DNA of 64,000 bases from Roseovarius sp. ZX-A-9. GTDB taxonomy: Bacteria; Pseudomonadota; Alphaproteobacteria; Rhodobacterales; Rhodobacteraceae. The stretch covers positions 463,928 through 527,927 of the forward strand of contig NZ_JAPWHW010000001.1 in assembly GCF_028369135.1 (NCBI RefSeq), in the 5' to 3' direction. The notes under the pieces are model-generated. The model had not been told where the DNA came from. It searched no databases and worked only from the letters and a program-made list of their open reading frames with translations. This document shows positions 37,710-45,431 of the stretch, piece after piece (the stretch's first letter is position 1; the number at the start of each line of letters is the position of its first letter). A program made the translations under genes and the position numbers.

Positions 37710-38307
37710 GCGGCCCCCTGCACAAACAGTCGGCAGTGGCGGTGGTCCATCGGTTGCCCGGATGTTCGCAGGGCGTGAATGTAGCCCTGCGCCAAGTGGT
37801 AAACCCTGCGCTGACTTCAGACGCGAGTGCCGCAAACGGCGGCAGTTCGACGGGCGTTAAACACTGGGCAGCGCGCGTCATGGTGATCAACCTTTCCGGA
37901 ATCAACGTCTGCCAAGATGCAGGAAAGTCAAGGGAAAGGCCCCGGAAACCCAGCAATTCGAGCAGAGTTGGCATAGGCGTTTCGATGCAGCTGGATACTC
38001 ACGAATTAGTGTAGCGCGGAAGTGAAACACTAGGGGCCCTCGCTTGTCACAAGTTCAAGACAAACGGAAGAAAAGTAAATGAAACGATTACTGATCGCCG
38101 CCGAGCTGCCGCTGGTTGCGGACGACGACAACGCGTTCACTTCTGACCACCTGGCCAACCAGAGCATTGCGAGAATATATTGAAACACACCTTGAGTTCG
38201 AAACGCGGGCAACATCCATGTACCGTGGTCGTTTCGACATATTGTCGTGTTTCAACTATTCATCAAAACGCTTTTGGCCGGACTGAGCCAGCCCGCGCCG
38301 AGATCCC
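37710..38307. other. spacer with repeat copy B
   Basis: 598 bases without a convincing gene. It holds the hairpin repeat at 38187-38275. A 34-codon frame at 38078 (MKRLLIAAELPLVADDD...) has GGAAG upstream and resembles a decayed signal peptide, but I do not call it. Confidence 0.4.
38187..38275. repeat. intergenic double-hairpin repeat, copy B
   Basis: Aligns along its length with 24550-24638: CTTGAGTTCGAAACGCG, then CAAC-TCCATG, CGTTTCGACATATTG and AAAACGCTTTTGGC. The second hairpin arm has decayed (CATCAAAACG in place of TGTCGAAACG). It lies just before the YeeE/YedE gene. Confidence 0.65.
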
Positions 38308-39297
38308 ATGTCATTGATCTTGCCCTTGTCCCTGCTCTTGGGCGCGATCTTGGGGGTCTCGGCGCATCGGGCCGGGTTATGCGCCGTCAAGGCCGTGGCA
38401 GAGGTGATGACCTCGGGCCGTGGCTGGATTCTCTGGTCATTTCTGAAGGCCTCATTGTGGGTGATCGGTCTGACCGCAATTGCGAGTATGCTGACGGACG
38501 GCATTGTCCTGCGTCACTGGCCGATAGGTTTGATTGGTGTGCTCGGCGGCCTGATCTTCGGTCTTGGGGCCGGGGCAAACGGGGCGTGCAGCTTTTCCAC
38601 CTTGGTCCGATTGGCCGAAGGGCATGTCGTCATGCTGTTCACGCTGGCGGGCTGGCCGATTGGGATGGCCGGGGTCCACCTGCTATGGCGCGATTTGCAC
38701 CAAACGCCGGTATTGGCGCAGAGCATCCCGGTCTGGTTCCTGTTCTTCCTCGGGCCTTGGATGCTGTGGGAGGTTCTGAATATCCTGCGGCGTCTTCGCG
38801 CCGAAGGATGGGGGCAATTGCGTGCGGCCCATTGGCCTTTGTCCCTTTCCATCGCTTTGCTGGCAATCGCAAATTTCGGAATTTTGTCGCTTGGAACGAA
38901 ATGGTCTTTCACCTCGACAATGATCTGCGCGGTTCGGGCGGCGCCTTTGACGGGCTGTGCCAACGGCGCGGTTTTGTGGCTGATCTCGGCAGCGGCGATC
39001 CTCGGGATGGCCGGCTCTGCCGCGTTGCGGGGATCGTTCCGAATTCGCCGCGTCCGCGCCAAGGCCGCGTTGCGCCACGGGATGGCCGGGGTCGCCATGG
39101 GCGTAGGCGCCGCGCTGATCCCCGGCGGCAATGACGGGCTGATCCTGTTCGGGCTGCCCTCGCTGTCACCCCATGCCCTGCCGAGCTGGGGGGCGATCAT
39201 CTTGGGCGTCACGCTCGCCTTGGTCCTGATGCGTGCGATGGGCCGCAAGATGCCTGCCATCCGCTGCGAATCCGACATCTGCCGTTCCAGCCTGTAA
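38308..39297 (+). CDS. YeeE/YedE family sulfur-compound transporter-like protein
   Basis: 329 residues with about nine membrane helices. HRAGLCAVKAV and GANGACSFSTLVRLAEGH are the paired Cys-containing motifs of the YeeE/YedE family; a related member, TsuA, imports thiosulfate. The gene starts MSLILPLSLLLGAILGVSAHRAG. A single-chain form with both halves is present. Its stop codon lies inside the TGTAAC element that may drive the next gene. Confidence 0.82.
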   Translation: MSLILPLSLLLGAILGVSAHRAGLCAVKAVAEVMTSGRGWILWSFLKASLWVIGLTAIASMLTDGIVLRHWPIGLIGVLGGLIFGLGAGANGACSFSTLVRLAEGHVVMLFTLAGWPIGMAGVHLLWRDLHQTPVLAQSIPVWFLFFLGPWMLWEVLNILRRLRAEGWGQLRAAHWPLSLSIALLAIANFGILSLGTKWSFTSTMICAVRAAPLTGCANGAVLWLISAAAILGMAGSAALRGSFRIRRVRAKAALRHGMAGVAMGVGAALIPGGNDGLILFGLPSLSPHALPSWGAIILGVTLALVLMRAMGRKMPAIRCESDICRSSL

Positions 39298-39319
39298 CAT
39301 AACGACGCCAATGGAGTCT
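39293..39319 (+). promoter_or_regulatory. putative ECF promoter, copy 2 (TGTAAC-N17-GTC)
   Basis: TGTAAC at 39293-39298 (over the YeeE stop), 17 bases, then GTCT at 39316-39319. Same layout as at 35032, and about 40 bases before the YiiX-like gene. Confidence 0.45.
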
Positions 39320-39357
39320 CTTTAACAAGACCAGAGCACGTCAAACGGAGGATCCAG

Positions 39358-40191
39358 ATGGCCGTCACTCTACGAGATTGCTGCGATTCACTCCTGAGCC
39401 GTATCGGGCGGCGCATGGCCAATCGGCTGAACCGCCCAAGCGCTGGATATACCCCCTTCACACCGTCGGATTTTGACACCCTGTGTCGCACGCTGCGGCC
39501 GGGTGACGTGCTTTTGGTCGAGGGGCAGGAGCAGATATCCAACGCTATTAAATATTTGACCCAATCCACATGGTCTCATGCCGCGATGTATGTGGGTGAC
39601 AGCCTGCCTGCTACGCCGGGCGCGCAAGAGCGGCATCGCCTGATCGAGGTCAATCTGGGTGAAGGCTGCGTATCGGCGCCCGTGTCAAAATACGCGCATT
39701 TCAACACACGGATCTGCCGTCCCGTCGGTCTGTCGCCCGAGGAATGTCGCGCTGTGACCGATTTCATGGCCATGCGGCTGGGCCTGAAATACGATCTGCG
39801 CAACATCTTCGACCTTCTGCGCTACTTCTTTCCAACACCGCCTGTACCCGTGCGCTGGCGCAGGCGCATGTTGGCCTTTGGATCAGGCGATCCGACACGC
39901 GCGATCTGCTCGTCGTTGATCGCGCGGGCGTTTCAGTCGGTCCGCTATCCGATCCTGCCCGATGTGCGGGCGGTGAAGGCGCGGAACGAATGCAAATTTG
40001 CTAGACGTGAGATCATGCATATCCGCCACCATTCGCTGTTCACGCCACGCGATTTCGACCTGTCGCCGTATTTCCGGATCGTGAAGCCGCATCTGGACGA
40101 CGGCTTTGATCATCATCTTCTGAAATGGTCCCCCGAACCTGCGCCAGAGCCGGAGCCGGAGCCGAAACTGGCAGACGGATCAGCGGCGTAG
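39358..40191 (+). CDS. YiiX-like permuted NlpC/P60 papain-fold protein
   Basis: 277 residues. LRPGDVLLVEGQEQISNAIKYLTQSTWSHAAMYVGD carries the catalytic His74, and RAICSSLIARAFQ carries Cys184; His before Cys is the permuted order of the YaeF/YiiX (C92) family. Members are thought to cleave amide or acyl bonds in lipids or peptides. There is no signal peptide. The C-terminal tail is a Glu-Pro repeat (EPAPEPEPEPEP-like). A candidate ECF promoter precedes it. Confidence 0.83.
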   Translation: MAVTLRDCCDSLLSRIGRRMANRLNRPSAGYTPFTPSDFDTLCRTLRPGDVLLVEGQEQISNAIKYLTQSTWSHAAMYVGDSLPATPGAQERHRLIEVNLGEGCVSAPVSKYAHFNTRICRPVGLSPEECRAVTDFMAMRLGLKYDLRNIFDLLRYFFPTPPVPVRWRRRMLAFGSGDPTRAICSSLIARAFQSVRYPILPDVRAVKARNECKFARREIMHIRHHSLFTPRDFDLSPYFRIVKPHLDDGFDHHLLKWSPEPAPEPEPEPKLADGSAA

Positions 40192-40551
40192 CGTGAGCGC
40201 CGTAAGGGCGCAAAGCGTCAAGCACAATGCGCCCATGACTGCGAACCAGCCAAAGAACCAGAACCGCCCGGCCAAGGTATTTTCAGAAAATGATACGATA
40301 AAAACGCTTTTGCCTTGCGTGGCTACGAACCCTGACGAGACCAGCGTCAGCCCACCCAAAATCGCAACAGGCCCGGATCGCATCCCAGCCCATCGCAAGC
40401 CGGCATAAGCCAGCAATCCTGCCCCGCTGCCGATCATTCCGGTTTTCACCGCCCACAACGGATGCGCGCCCAAGGTCTCGGTCAGGCCAAGCGCGCTGGC
40501 AGCCATCAAGATGGCGGTGATGACAATGGCGACGATGGCTTGGGTGTTCAT
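40180..40551 (-). CDS. small polytopic membrane protein
   Basis: 123 residues with four hydrophobic helices, starting MNTQAIVAIVITAILMAASALGL. Its stop overlaps the convergent YiiX-like gene by 12 bases. No family is recognised. It ends the envelope-type module before the mobilisation region. Confidence 0.6.
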   Translation of the reverse strand: MNTQAIVAIVITAILMAASALGLTETLGAHPLWAVKTGMIGSGAGLLAYAGLRWAGMRSGPVAILGGLTLVSSGFVATQGKSVFIVSFSENTLAGRFWFFGWFAVMGALCLTLCALTALTLRR

Positions 40552-40595
40552 TTCAGGGGTGAAGCCTTTCAGGGTAATGACAAGCCCGCCAGCGG

Positions 40596-40740
40596 CTAGG
40601 CATCGTCGGGATCATGTGTGACCATCAGTGTCGGAGCGGCGCGGGACTTTACATGGGCGAAGGTGAATGCGCGCATGTCATCGCGCGGCACTGTCAGGTT
40701 GCTGGAGCTTATATGGGTTCCGTCGCGATCTGATCGCGTT
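40596..40740 (-). pseudogene. remnant of an ABC transporter ATPase C terminus (tentative)
   Basis: The reverse strand reads TVPRDDMRAFTFAHVKSR and APTLMVTHDPDDA, then a stop at 40596-40598. LMVTHDPDDA resembles the H-loop end of an ABC ATPase. No start or Walker motifs are present, so it is at best a fragment left at the island edge. Confidence 0.35.
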
Positions 40741-40761
40741 AAATCCGGCTTCTGTTTGCCT

Positions 40762-41940
40762 CTATGGCTCCATCCCGTCTAGGTAGTCCTTCCCATCCTC
40801 TACGATGTCGGGTGCCAGTTCATTGCGGCGGAATAGATCACGGAAGCGCTGTAGGCTGGTTGCCATTTCGGAGCGCATATCAGCTAGCGCCATGACAAGA
40901 GGGCCAAGGGGTCGCCACACAGGGCTTAGAAGAGCCGCGTGTGTGGCATCTGTTACCTTTGGTCGACCATCGTCCCCACGCGTAACTGTGCCCTCCATGA
41001 TGGCCTCTGCGGCGGCCCTGAGGCCATCCAGTTGCGCTGTTGCCTCCTGCTCTCTGGCCTCGACCACTTCCTCACGCTTTTTGAGGACGGTTTCACGGGC
41101 GGCCTGTTCGGCTTGTTGATCCTGCAGAGCGCGGGCGCCCTCATCGAGGACACGCTGCTTCTCTTCCATCTGGACTATACTCTCGACTAACCGCCTTTCA
41201 TAGGTGGCCAGCGTCCTAACATTTGTCGCTGTCCGTTCTTCTTCGTCGCGCATCTTCGTAATACGGCTTTGAAGCTTTTCAATCTGGGCCGCCTTTTCGC
41301 GGATCTCTTTGGGAAGGTCGCTGTGCAATTCCTGGACAGAACGGTGAACGGTTTTCGATCTGGGCTCTCCATCGGCTATTCTCTGGGCCTTGGGCTTACC
41401 TCTGACAATCTGTGGCGCAAATTCTGCGATAGCCTGGGCGGCGACGTCTTGCACTCGCTTTGCCATGCTGGGCGTGAGCACCTTCGATAGGGGCTGACCA
41501 TCAGGGCGGACAGCCGGCATCTGCCCGTGACCATGCGGGGCGGTCTCGTCCCGGTGAGCGACAAGGCCGGTTACCTCTGATCCAAGAAGGGAGGCCACGG
41601 CCTCGGCTACGGCCTTATACGCGGCGTCCTGCTGGGCTTTGGATAGGGCTTCGAAGATTGGCTGTGCTGCTTTTCCGAAGGTGATGATGAAGCAACTGGC
41701 TACGGCCGCATCTTTCCTCATGGCGCGCTGTGTGGGACGGTTGGCACGGTGGGCTAAACAGACCCGGCGCAACGCCGAGGGCTGGGCAGGCTCGATGATC
41801 GTAGAGTTATCGGCCATCCGTGCTCGATCGACATAATCCGGAATGTGACCCGTGCGCAGATCGTGATAGCGCGCAGCCTTTGCGCGGCCCATTGCGCGGT
41901 GCTCGATCCTGACAGAAATGGCAAAGCTCTTTTCCTCCAT
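40762..41940 (-). CDS. MobV-type (Mob/Pre) relaxase
   Basis: 392 residues. HRDETAPHGHGQ matches the metal/catalytic motif of MobV relaxases (HxDExxPHxH), and the N terminus ISVRIEHRAMGRAKAARYHDLR is of the Mob_Pre type. Residues about 210-330 are a coiled coil rich in Glu/Arg. In plasmids this enzyme nicks oriT for mobilisation by a helper. No replication or coupling genes are seen, so it is probably a relic of an integrated mobilisable plasmid or element. Confidence 0.82.
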   Translation of the reverse strand: MEEKSFAISVRIEHRAMGRAKAARYHDLRTGHIPDYVDRARMADNSTIIEPAQPSALRRVCLAHRANRPTQRAMRKDAAVASCFIITFGKAAQPIFEALSKAQQDAAYKAVAEAVASLLGSEVTGLVAHRDETAPHGHGQMPAVRPDGQPLSKVLTPSMAKRVQDVAAQAIAEFAPQIVRGKPKAQRIADGEPRSKTVHRSVQELHSDLPKEIREKAAQIEKLQSRITKMRDEEERTATNVRTLATYERRLVESIVQMEEKQRVLDEGARALQDQQAEQAARETVLKKREEVVEAREQEATAQLDGLRAAAEAIMEGTVTRGDDGRPKVTDATHAALLSPVWRPLGPLVMALADMRSEMATSLQRFRDLFRRNELAPDIVEDGKDYLDGMEP

Positions 41941-42181
41941 CCTGCCAAGGTAGTCGGGGAAGGTGAAAATCGATTTAATAAATAAAGCCCCAGAGATTTC
42001 TTAAAAGATGAACGGGATAGCTTGCCTGCCGATCTCGTGCGCTCGGGAACCTACTAGCCATAACCTGTGGTTACGTCTCTCCGGCGACGGGCTGCACCGC
42101 CCCCTTTCGAAACCCCACGGCAGATTTCCTTTATCTTTTTCATTGGACCTGTCGCGCTTTCGTGCCGCCCCCGGTGCTCGT
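41941..42181. other. spacer upstream of the relaxase, possible oriT
   Basis: MobV origins usually lie just 5' of the mob gene. This AT-rich spacer contains TAACC-TGT-GGTTA (42061-42073). I cannot match a known nick site, so oriT is only a suggestion. Confidence 0.25.
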
Positions 42182-42374
42182 TTAGGCCACCTTCCGTTCG
42201 GAAGCGACTGGGCTTTTCCAACCCAGTGCTGAATGGCGGCGGCGCGGGTTGTAGAAGCCGTTGATGTATTCGAAGATTGCCATCTCGGCCTGCCGCCGTG
42301 TTTCCCATGACCGTCGCCAGATCAGCTCTGCCTTGATGGTTTTGAAGAACGTCTCGACGGGGGCATTGAAGCTC
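42182..42374 (-). pseudogene. IS3-family transposase (OrfB) C-terminal fragment
   Basis: The reverse strand reads SFNAPVETFFKTIKAELIW, a further stretch ending YINGFYNPRRRHSALGW, then KSPVASERKVA and a stop at 42182. These are the final catalytic Glu region and C terminus of IS3-type DDE transposases. The rest of the gene is missing. Confidence 0.85.
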
Positions 42375-42383
42375 CTATATTCG

Positions 42384-42500
42384 TCAAGGAGCGATCTGAG
42401 CTGATTTGGACACGCAAAGCTGGCTGTAGATTTCGCGAACGATATAGCGTTTCAAACAGCGAATGATTTCACTTTTGCTCTTTCCGTCCTTTGTGCGTTT
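42384..42500 (-). pseudogene. transposase C-terminal fragment, probably IS110 family
   Basis: The reverse strand reads KRTKDGKSKSEIIRCLKRYI and VREIYSQL, then a stop at 42384-42386. The pattern resembles the C terminus of IS110-type transposases. Only about 38 codons remain, cut off by the IS6-family element at 42504. Confidence 0.55.
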
Positions 42501-42503
42501 TTT

Positions 42504-43313
42504 GGGGATTGCCAAGTTGATCACGGCTTTGCGTCGGGATAGGCGATCATCATGAGAACTTCACCAACAATGCCGCGCCTGAAGGGCTTTCGTTTTCCCC
42601 GCGAGATCATCTCCTATGCCGTCTGGGCTTACCATCAGTTTGCACTCAGCACGGCCGATGTCGAGGATCTGCTTGCTGAGCGTGGCGTGGTCGTCAGCCG
42701 GGAGACCATTCGGCTATGGATAAACCGGTTCGGTCCCCATTTTGCCAACTGCATCCGAAGGGATCGGCCGACACCTGCAGACAAGTGGCATCTTGACGAG
42801 GTGGCGGTGCCGATCAATGGCGTGAAACACTGGCTTTGGCGGGCGGTCGACGCAGACGGAGCTGTGCTCGACATTTTCGTTCAGCGACAGCGAAACGCGA
42901 AAGCCGCGCGACGTTTCCTGAAGCGGCTTGTCACCCAATTTGGCCACCCGCGCGTTGTGATCACAGACAAGCTCCGCAGCTATTTCAAGCCAGTCCACGA
43001 TTTTGCGCCGGGCGCAGATCATCGCGCGCATAAAGGCCTCAACAATCTGATCGAAGGGTCACACCGGCCGACGCGGCGACGGGAAAAGATCATGGGAAGG
43101 TTCAAATCACCGAGGCAGGCGCAAAGGTTCCTTGCTGCCCACGACCAGATCAGCATCATCTTCCGCCCCCGCCGCTATCGACTTTCCACCATCTCCTACC
43201 GTCATGCCAGAGCCGATGCCTTCGGCCTGTGGGACGATTATGCCGCCGAGATGACGCCTGATTGCGAGAAATCACCACTCCTGCAATCTACGTCAAATAA
43301 CTTGGCAATGCCC
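42504..43313 (+). mobile_element. IS6-family element (810 bp)
   Basis: Left end GGGGATTGCCAAGTT (42504-42518) and right end AACTTGGCAATGCCC (43299-43313) match at 14 of 15 positions. A sister copy begins at 63622. Flanking 8-mers (CGTTTTTT and TCTAGACC) are not duplicates. It truncates the IS110 fragment on its left and the last gene of the phd-doc operon on its right. Confidence 0.82.
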
Positions 43314-43565
43314 TCTAGACCACTTCGAGCGGCAAGCCTTCTCATGCGGTGCGCTGACATTTCGAGATATGCCTGCTCGTCGTCGCTCACATGGATGGTC
43401 AGGGGATTGGGTCTATCGGTAATGCTCATCTTTCCCGATCCATGTCACGCTTTGGGGCGGGGGGCCTTTTCGAGGGTTTTGATTGTGCAGGCTTCTTCGA
43501 CCAATCCTTCTTGGTTGGCTGCTCCGTCTGGCGTTCCTGCTCGATCTGGCGCGAGTGCTCCCTGA
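42570..43565 (+). pseudogene. IS6-family transposase with lost stop codon
   Basis: MPRLKGFRFPREIISYAVWAYHQFALSTADVEDLLAERGV is the N terminus. WHLDEV, VITDKLRSY and NNLIEGSH give the DDE triad. The natural end should be near EMTA-stop at 43255, but GAGATGACGCCTGA lacks one base relative to GAGATGACCGCCTGA. The frame therefore runs on through the right terminal repeat to 43565, antisense to the toxin operon. An extra tail of about 100 residues may or may not block activity. Confidence 0.8.
43238..43429 (-). pseudogene. third gene of the phd-doc operon, truncated by IS
   Basis: MSITDRPNPLTIHVSDDEQAYLEMSAHRMRRLAARSGLEG is native; the last 25 codons (43238-43313) are IS sequence. The start overlaps the doc stop by ATGA. 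The native part resembles small plasmid proteins of ribbon-helix-helix or MobC type, but that is a guess. The original C terminus is lost. Confidence 0.6.
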
Positions 43566-43929
43566 GATATGCAGCCGCTTGGTCGCGGGTGATTTTGCCC
43601 TGACCTAGCTGCTCCATCATCTCGACGTGCTCCAACCCCTTGGCTTCCTGTAGCTCATAGTCATTTTGGGACAGGAACATATCAGCACACAGAAGGGCTG
43701 TGCGCTTATTGCCTTGTTCGAAAGAGTGGTTGCGCGAAACGCCTTCCGCATAGCTTGCGGCAAGCTGAAAGGTGTCAGTTTCATCATAGGCATGAAGGTT
43801 TTTTGGGCGTCCAAGCGCCGACTCTAACAAGCCTCTATCTCTTACGAAATGCGGCTCGTTAGAGCGCTCCACCACCTTCATGTTGATGCGTATGACTTCC
43901 TCAGGGGTCAGCCAGTTCGGCTCACTCAT
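43426..43929 (-). CDS. doc: Doc-family (Fic fold) toxin
   Basis: 167 residues. NHSFEQGNKRTALL is the Doc version of the Fic motif (H68, F70, GNKR 73-76). Doc proteins phosphorylate elongation factor Tu and stop translation. The core is intact. The C terminus carries an extra Lys/Pro-rich tail (PTKKDWSKKPAQSKPSKRPPAPKRD), longer than phage P1 Doc (126). It overlaps the phd gene by 4 bases and the truncated third gene by 4 bases. Confidence 0.9.
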   Translation of the reverse strand: MSEPNWLTPEEVIRINMKVVERSNEPHFVRDRGLLESALGRPKNLHAYDETDTFQLAASYAEGVSRNHSFEQGNKRTALLCADMFLSQNDYELQEAKGLEHVEMMEQLGQGKITRDQAAAYLREHSRQIEQERQTEQPTKKDWSKKPAQSKPSKRPPAPKRDMDRER

Positions 43930-44153
43930 CGCTTGGCAAGCTCAGCCAACGTATTGCTATGGCGATTCAGGCTGCGCTCTAGGCGATCTTCAAATTCTGG
44001 CGACACATCGCCAACCAAACGGCGATACTCATCTGCTGACAAAAGCACGAGGCGGTCACGCTGGTGGCTTGTGATAATCACAGGCTCGCTCATCGCTGCA
44101 TCGCTAAAAGCGCCAATATTGTTCTTAAACTCTGTTGCTGTAACTCGTGTCAT
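43926..44153 (-). CDS. phd: Phd/YefM-type antitoxin
   Basis: 75 residues, MTRVTATEFKNNIGAFSDAAMSEPVIITSHQRDRLVLLSADEYRRL, the DNA-binding fold of Phd/YefM. The C-terminal part should wrap the toxin. AAAGGAGG precedes the ATG. It is translationally coupled to doc by ATGA. It probably represses the promoter at 44177-44206 together with Doc. Confidence 0.92.
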   Translation of the reverse strand: MTRVTATEFKNNIGAFSDAAMSEPVIITSHQRDRLVLLSADEYRRLVGDVSPEFEDRLERSLNRHSNTLAELAKR

Positions 44154-44176
44154 AGCGGCCTCCTTTGTTGACCACC

Positions 44177-44206
44177 ATTATATGGCTAAAATGTCCATTT
44201 TGTCCA
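44177..44206 (-). promoter_or_regulatory. phd-doc promoter
   Basis: On the reverse strand TGGACA, 18 bases, TATAAT, ending 23 bases before the phd ATG. TGGACA is repeated in tandem (TGGACAAAATGGACA), which may be an operator half-site pair. Confidence 0.65.
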
Positions 44207-44251
44207 CAGGAACGTATTCCTAACGACTTCTGTTGGAAAAACAATTTAACC

Positions 44252-44479
44252 CACATCGCCACCGTGCTGGCCGCTGGTATCCGCGCCGACTTACCGGAGA
44301 AGGGTCGCCTTGCCCTGTTTTCCGGCCATTCCTTGCGCACTGGCCTTGCCAGTGGCGCCGAGGTTGACGAACGCTATATCCAGAAGCAGCTCGGCCATGC
44401 CTCTGCCGAAATGACCCGGCGCTATCAGCGCCGCCGCGACCGGTTCCGCGTGAACCTCACCAAGGCCGCGGGATTGTGA
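44252..44479 (+). pseudogene. tyrosine recombinase (integrase) C-terminal fragment
   Basis: VLAAGIRADLPEKGRLALFSGHSLRTGLASGAEVDERYIQ, then KQLGHASAEMTRRYQRRRDRF. GHSLR holds the second catalytic Arg region, LGHAS the His, and the Tyr is in TRRYQ. The N-terminal half is missing and the open frame upstream is not integrase-like. It is a leftover of an integrated element. Confidence 0.82.
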
Positions 44480-44482
44480 TGG

Positions 44483-44791
44483 TCAGCCCTCCATCAGATA
44501 GGCTGTCAGGTTCTGACGAGCATGCAATATGCGGATGATCTCAACCCGTTGCCCCGCTACTTGGTAGACTACCAGATGCTTGCCACTGGAATGAATCCGC
44601 ACAGGCGGCGAGAACTCAGTCCTCTCTCGTGCCATCTCCGGAAATTCGGCAAGCAAGTCGAAAAGTGCAAACAGACCATCCGCATAACGATCCGCCTGAT
44701 CTATGCCCCAAGTATCTGAACCGTATAACCAGATGTCGGACAGATCAGTCTCAGCGGCAGGCCGAACGGTCCACCCTCTATCTGCGGGCAT
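44483..44791 (-). CDS. parE: ParE/RelE-superfamily toxin
   Basis: 102 residues, WTVRPAAETDLSDIWLYGSDTWGIDQADRYADGLFALFDLLAEFPEMARERTEF and VEIIRILHARQNLTAYL, the ParE fold. ParE toxins poison DNA gyrase. The start overlaps the end of the parD reading frame by 14 bases. The toxin frame appears whole, whereas the antitoxin carries a nonsense codon. Confidence 0.85.
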   Translation of the reverse strand: MPADRGWTVRPAAETDLSDIWLYGSDTWGIDQADRYADGLFALFDLLAEFPEMARERTEFSPPVRIHSSGKHLVVYQVAGQRVEIIRILHARQNLTAYLMEG

Positions 44792-45023
44792 ATTTGGAAC
44801 GCATTACGGATTTGAAGGCTTGCTGATCAAGCCGCTTCGCTGGTCCGCTGGCAAGGCCGCGGTCAATTTCCGCTTGCAGTTCCGAGATGGCTTCTTACCG
44901 AGCACGGTCGCGTCTTATCAGGTCGCGCACATAGTCGCTGGAATTGGCATACCGACCAGCCTTGGTCTGATCTTCAACCCAACTCTTCATCGGGTCGGGC
45001 AGCGATATGTTCATGGTTCCCAT
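44778..45023 (-). pseudogene. parD: ParD-type antitoxin interrupted by an ochre codon
   Basis: MGTMNISLPDPMKSWVEDQTKAGRYANSSDYVRDLIRRDRAR is the ribbon-helix-helix DNA-binding half. TAA at 44895-44897 follows, and then the same frame continues EAISELQAEIDRGLASGPAK...SKYARR to a stop at 44778. ParD relatives have a Gln or Arg at that place, so one base change (CAA to TAA) is likely. The truncated 42-residue product would keep DNA binding but lose the toxin-binding tail. AAAGGAG precedes the ATG. Confidence 0.8.
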
Positions 45024-45047
45024 TCGTAGTCTCCTTTGAAAATACGC

Positions 45048-45066
45048 TATGGCAAAGTTTGCCATA
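45048..45066. promoter_or_regulatory. parDE operator palindrome
   Basis: TATGGCAAA-G-TTTGCCATA is a perfect 9+1+9 palindrome 25 bases upstream of parD, the expected place for autorepression by a ribbon-helix-helix antitoxin. Confidence 0.65.
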
Positions 45067-45143
45067 AGGCAAGGGCCGCTCATGCAATCAGAGCTAAAGG
45101 GTCGTTCAGTAGCGAAATCTAAAATTGCAAACGGCCCGTTTTC

Positions 45144-45395
45144 ATGCCCCTGATAGGCTATGCCCGCGTTTCCACAGACGGCCAGACCCCCCTGCCACAG
45201 TCTGAGGCCCTGCAAACTGTGGGATGCCTCGAGATTTTTGAAGAACACGCCTCAGGCGGCAATCGTGCGCGGCCAGTACTTGCCCGCGTGCTCGAACGCG
45301 TCCAGAGCGGCGACACGCTGGTCGTCGTGCGGATCGACCGGCTTGCGCGGTCTCTGTCGCACTTGCTGAAGGTGATCGAACGGCTTTGTCATGTT
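45144..45395 (+). pseudogene. serine recombinase (Tn3-type resolvase) N-terminal fragment
   Basis: MPLIGYARVSTDGQTPLPQSEAL has the active-site serine in YARVST. VLERVQSGDTLVVVRIDRLARSLSHLLKVIE is the conserved Arg region. After about 84 codons the sequence passes into an IS6-type remnant, so the DNA-binding domain is gone. Confidence 0.83.
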
Positions 45396-45431
45396 ATTGA
45401 CGCGCCCCGGCCGCCCGCATGGCCATCTGTC

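Noticed and set aside
38078..38182. 34-codon frame MKRLLIAAELPLVADDD with upstream GGAAG
   Set aside because: Very short, no hydrophobic core long enough for a signal peptide, no neighbour that explains it; probably a remnant.
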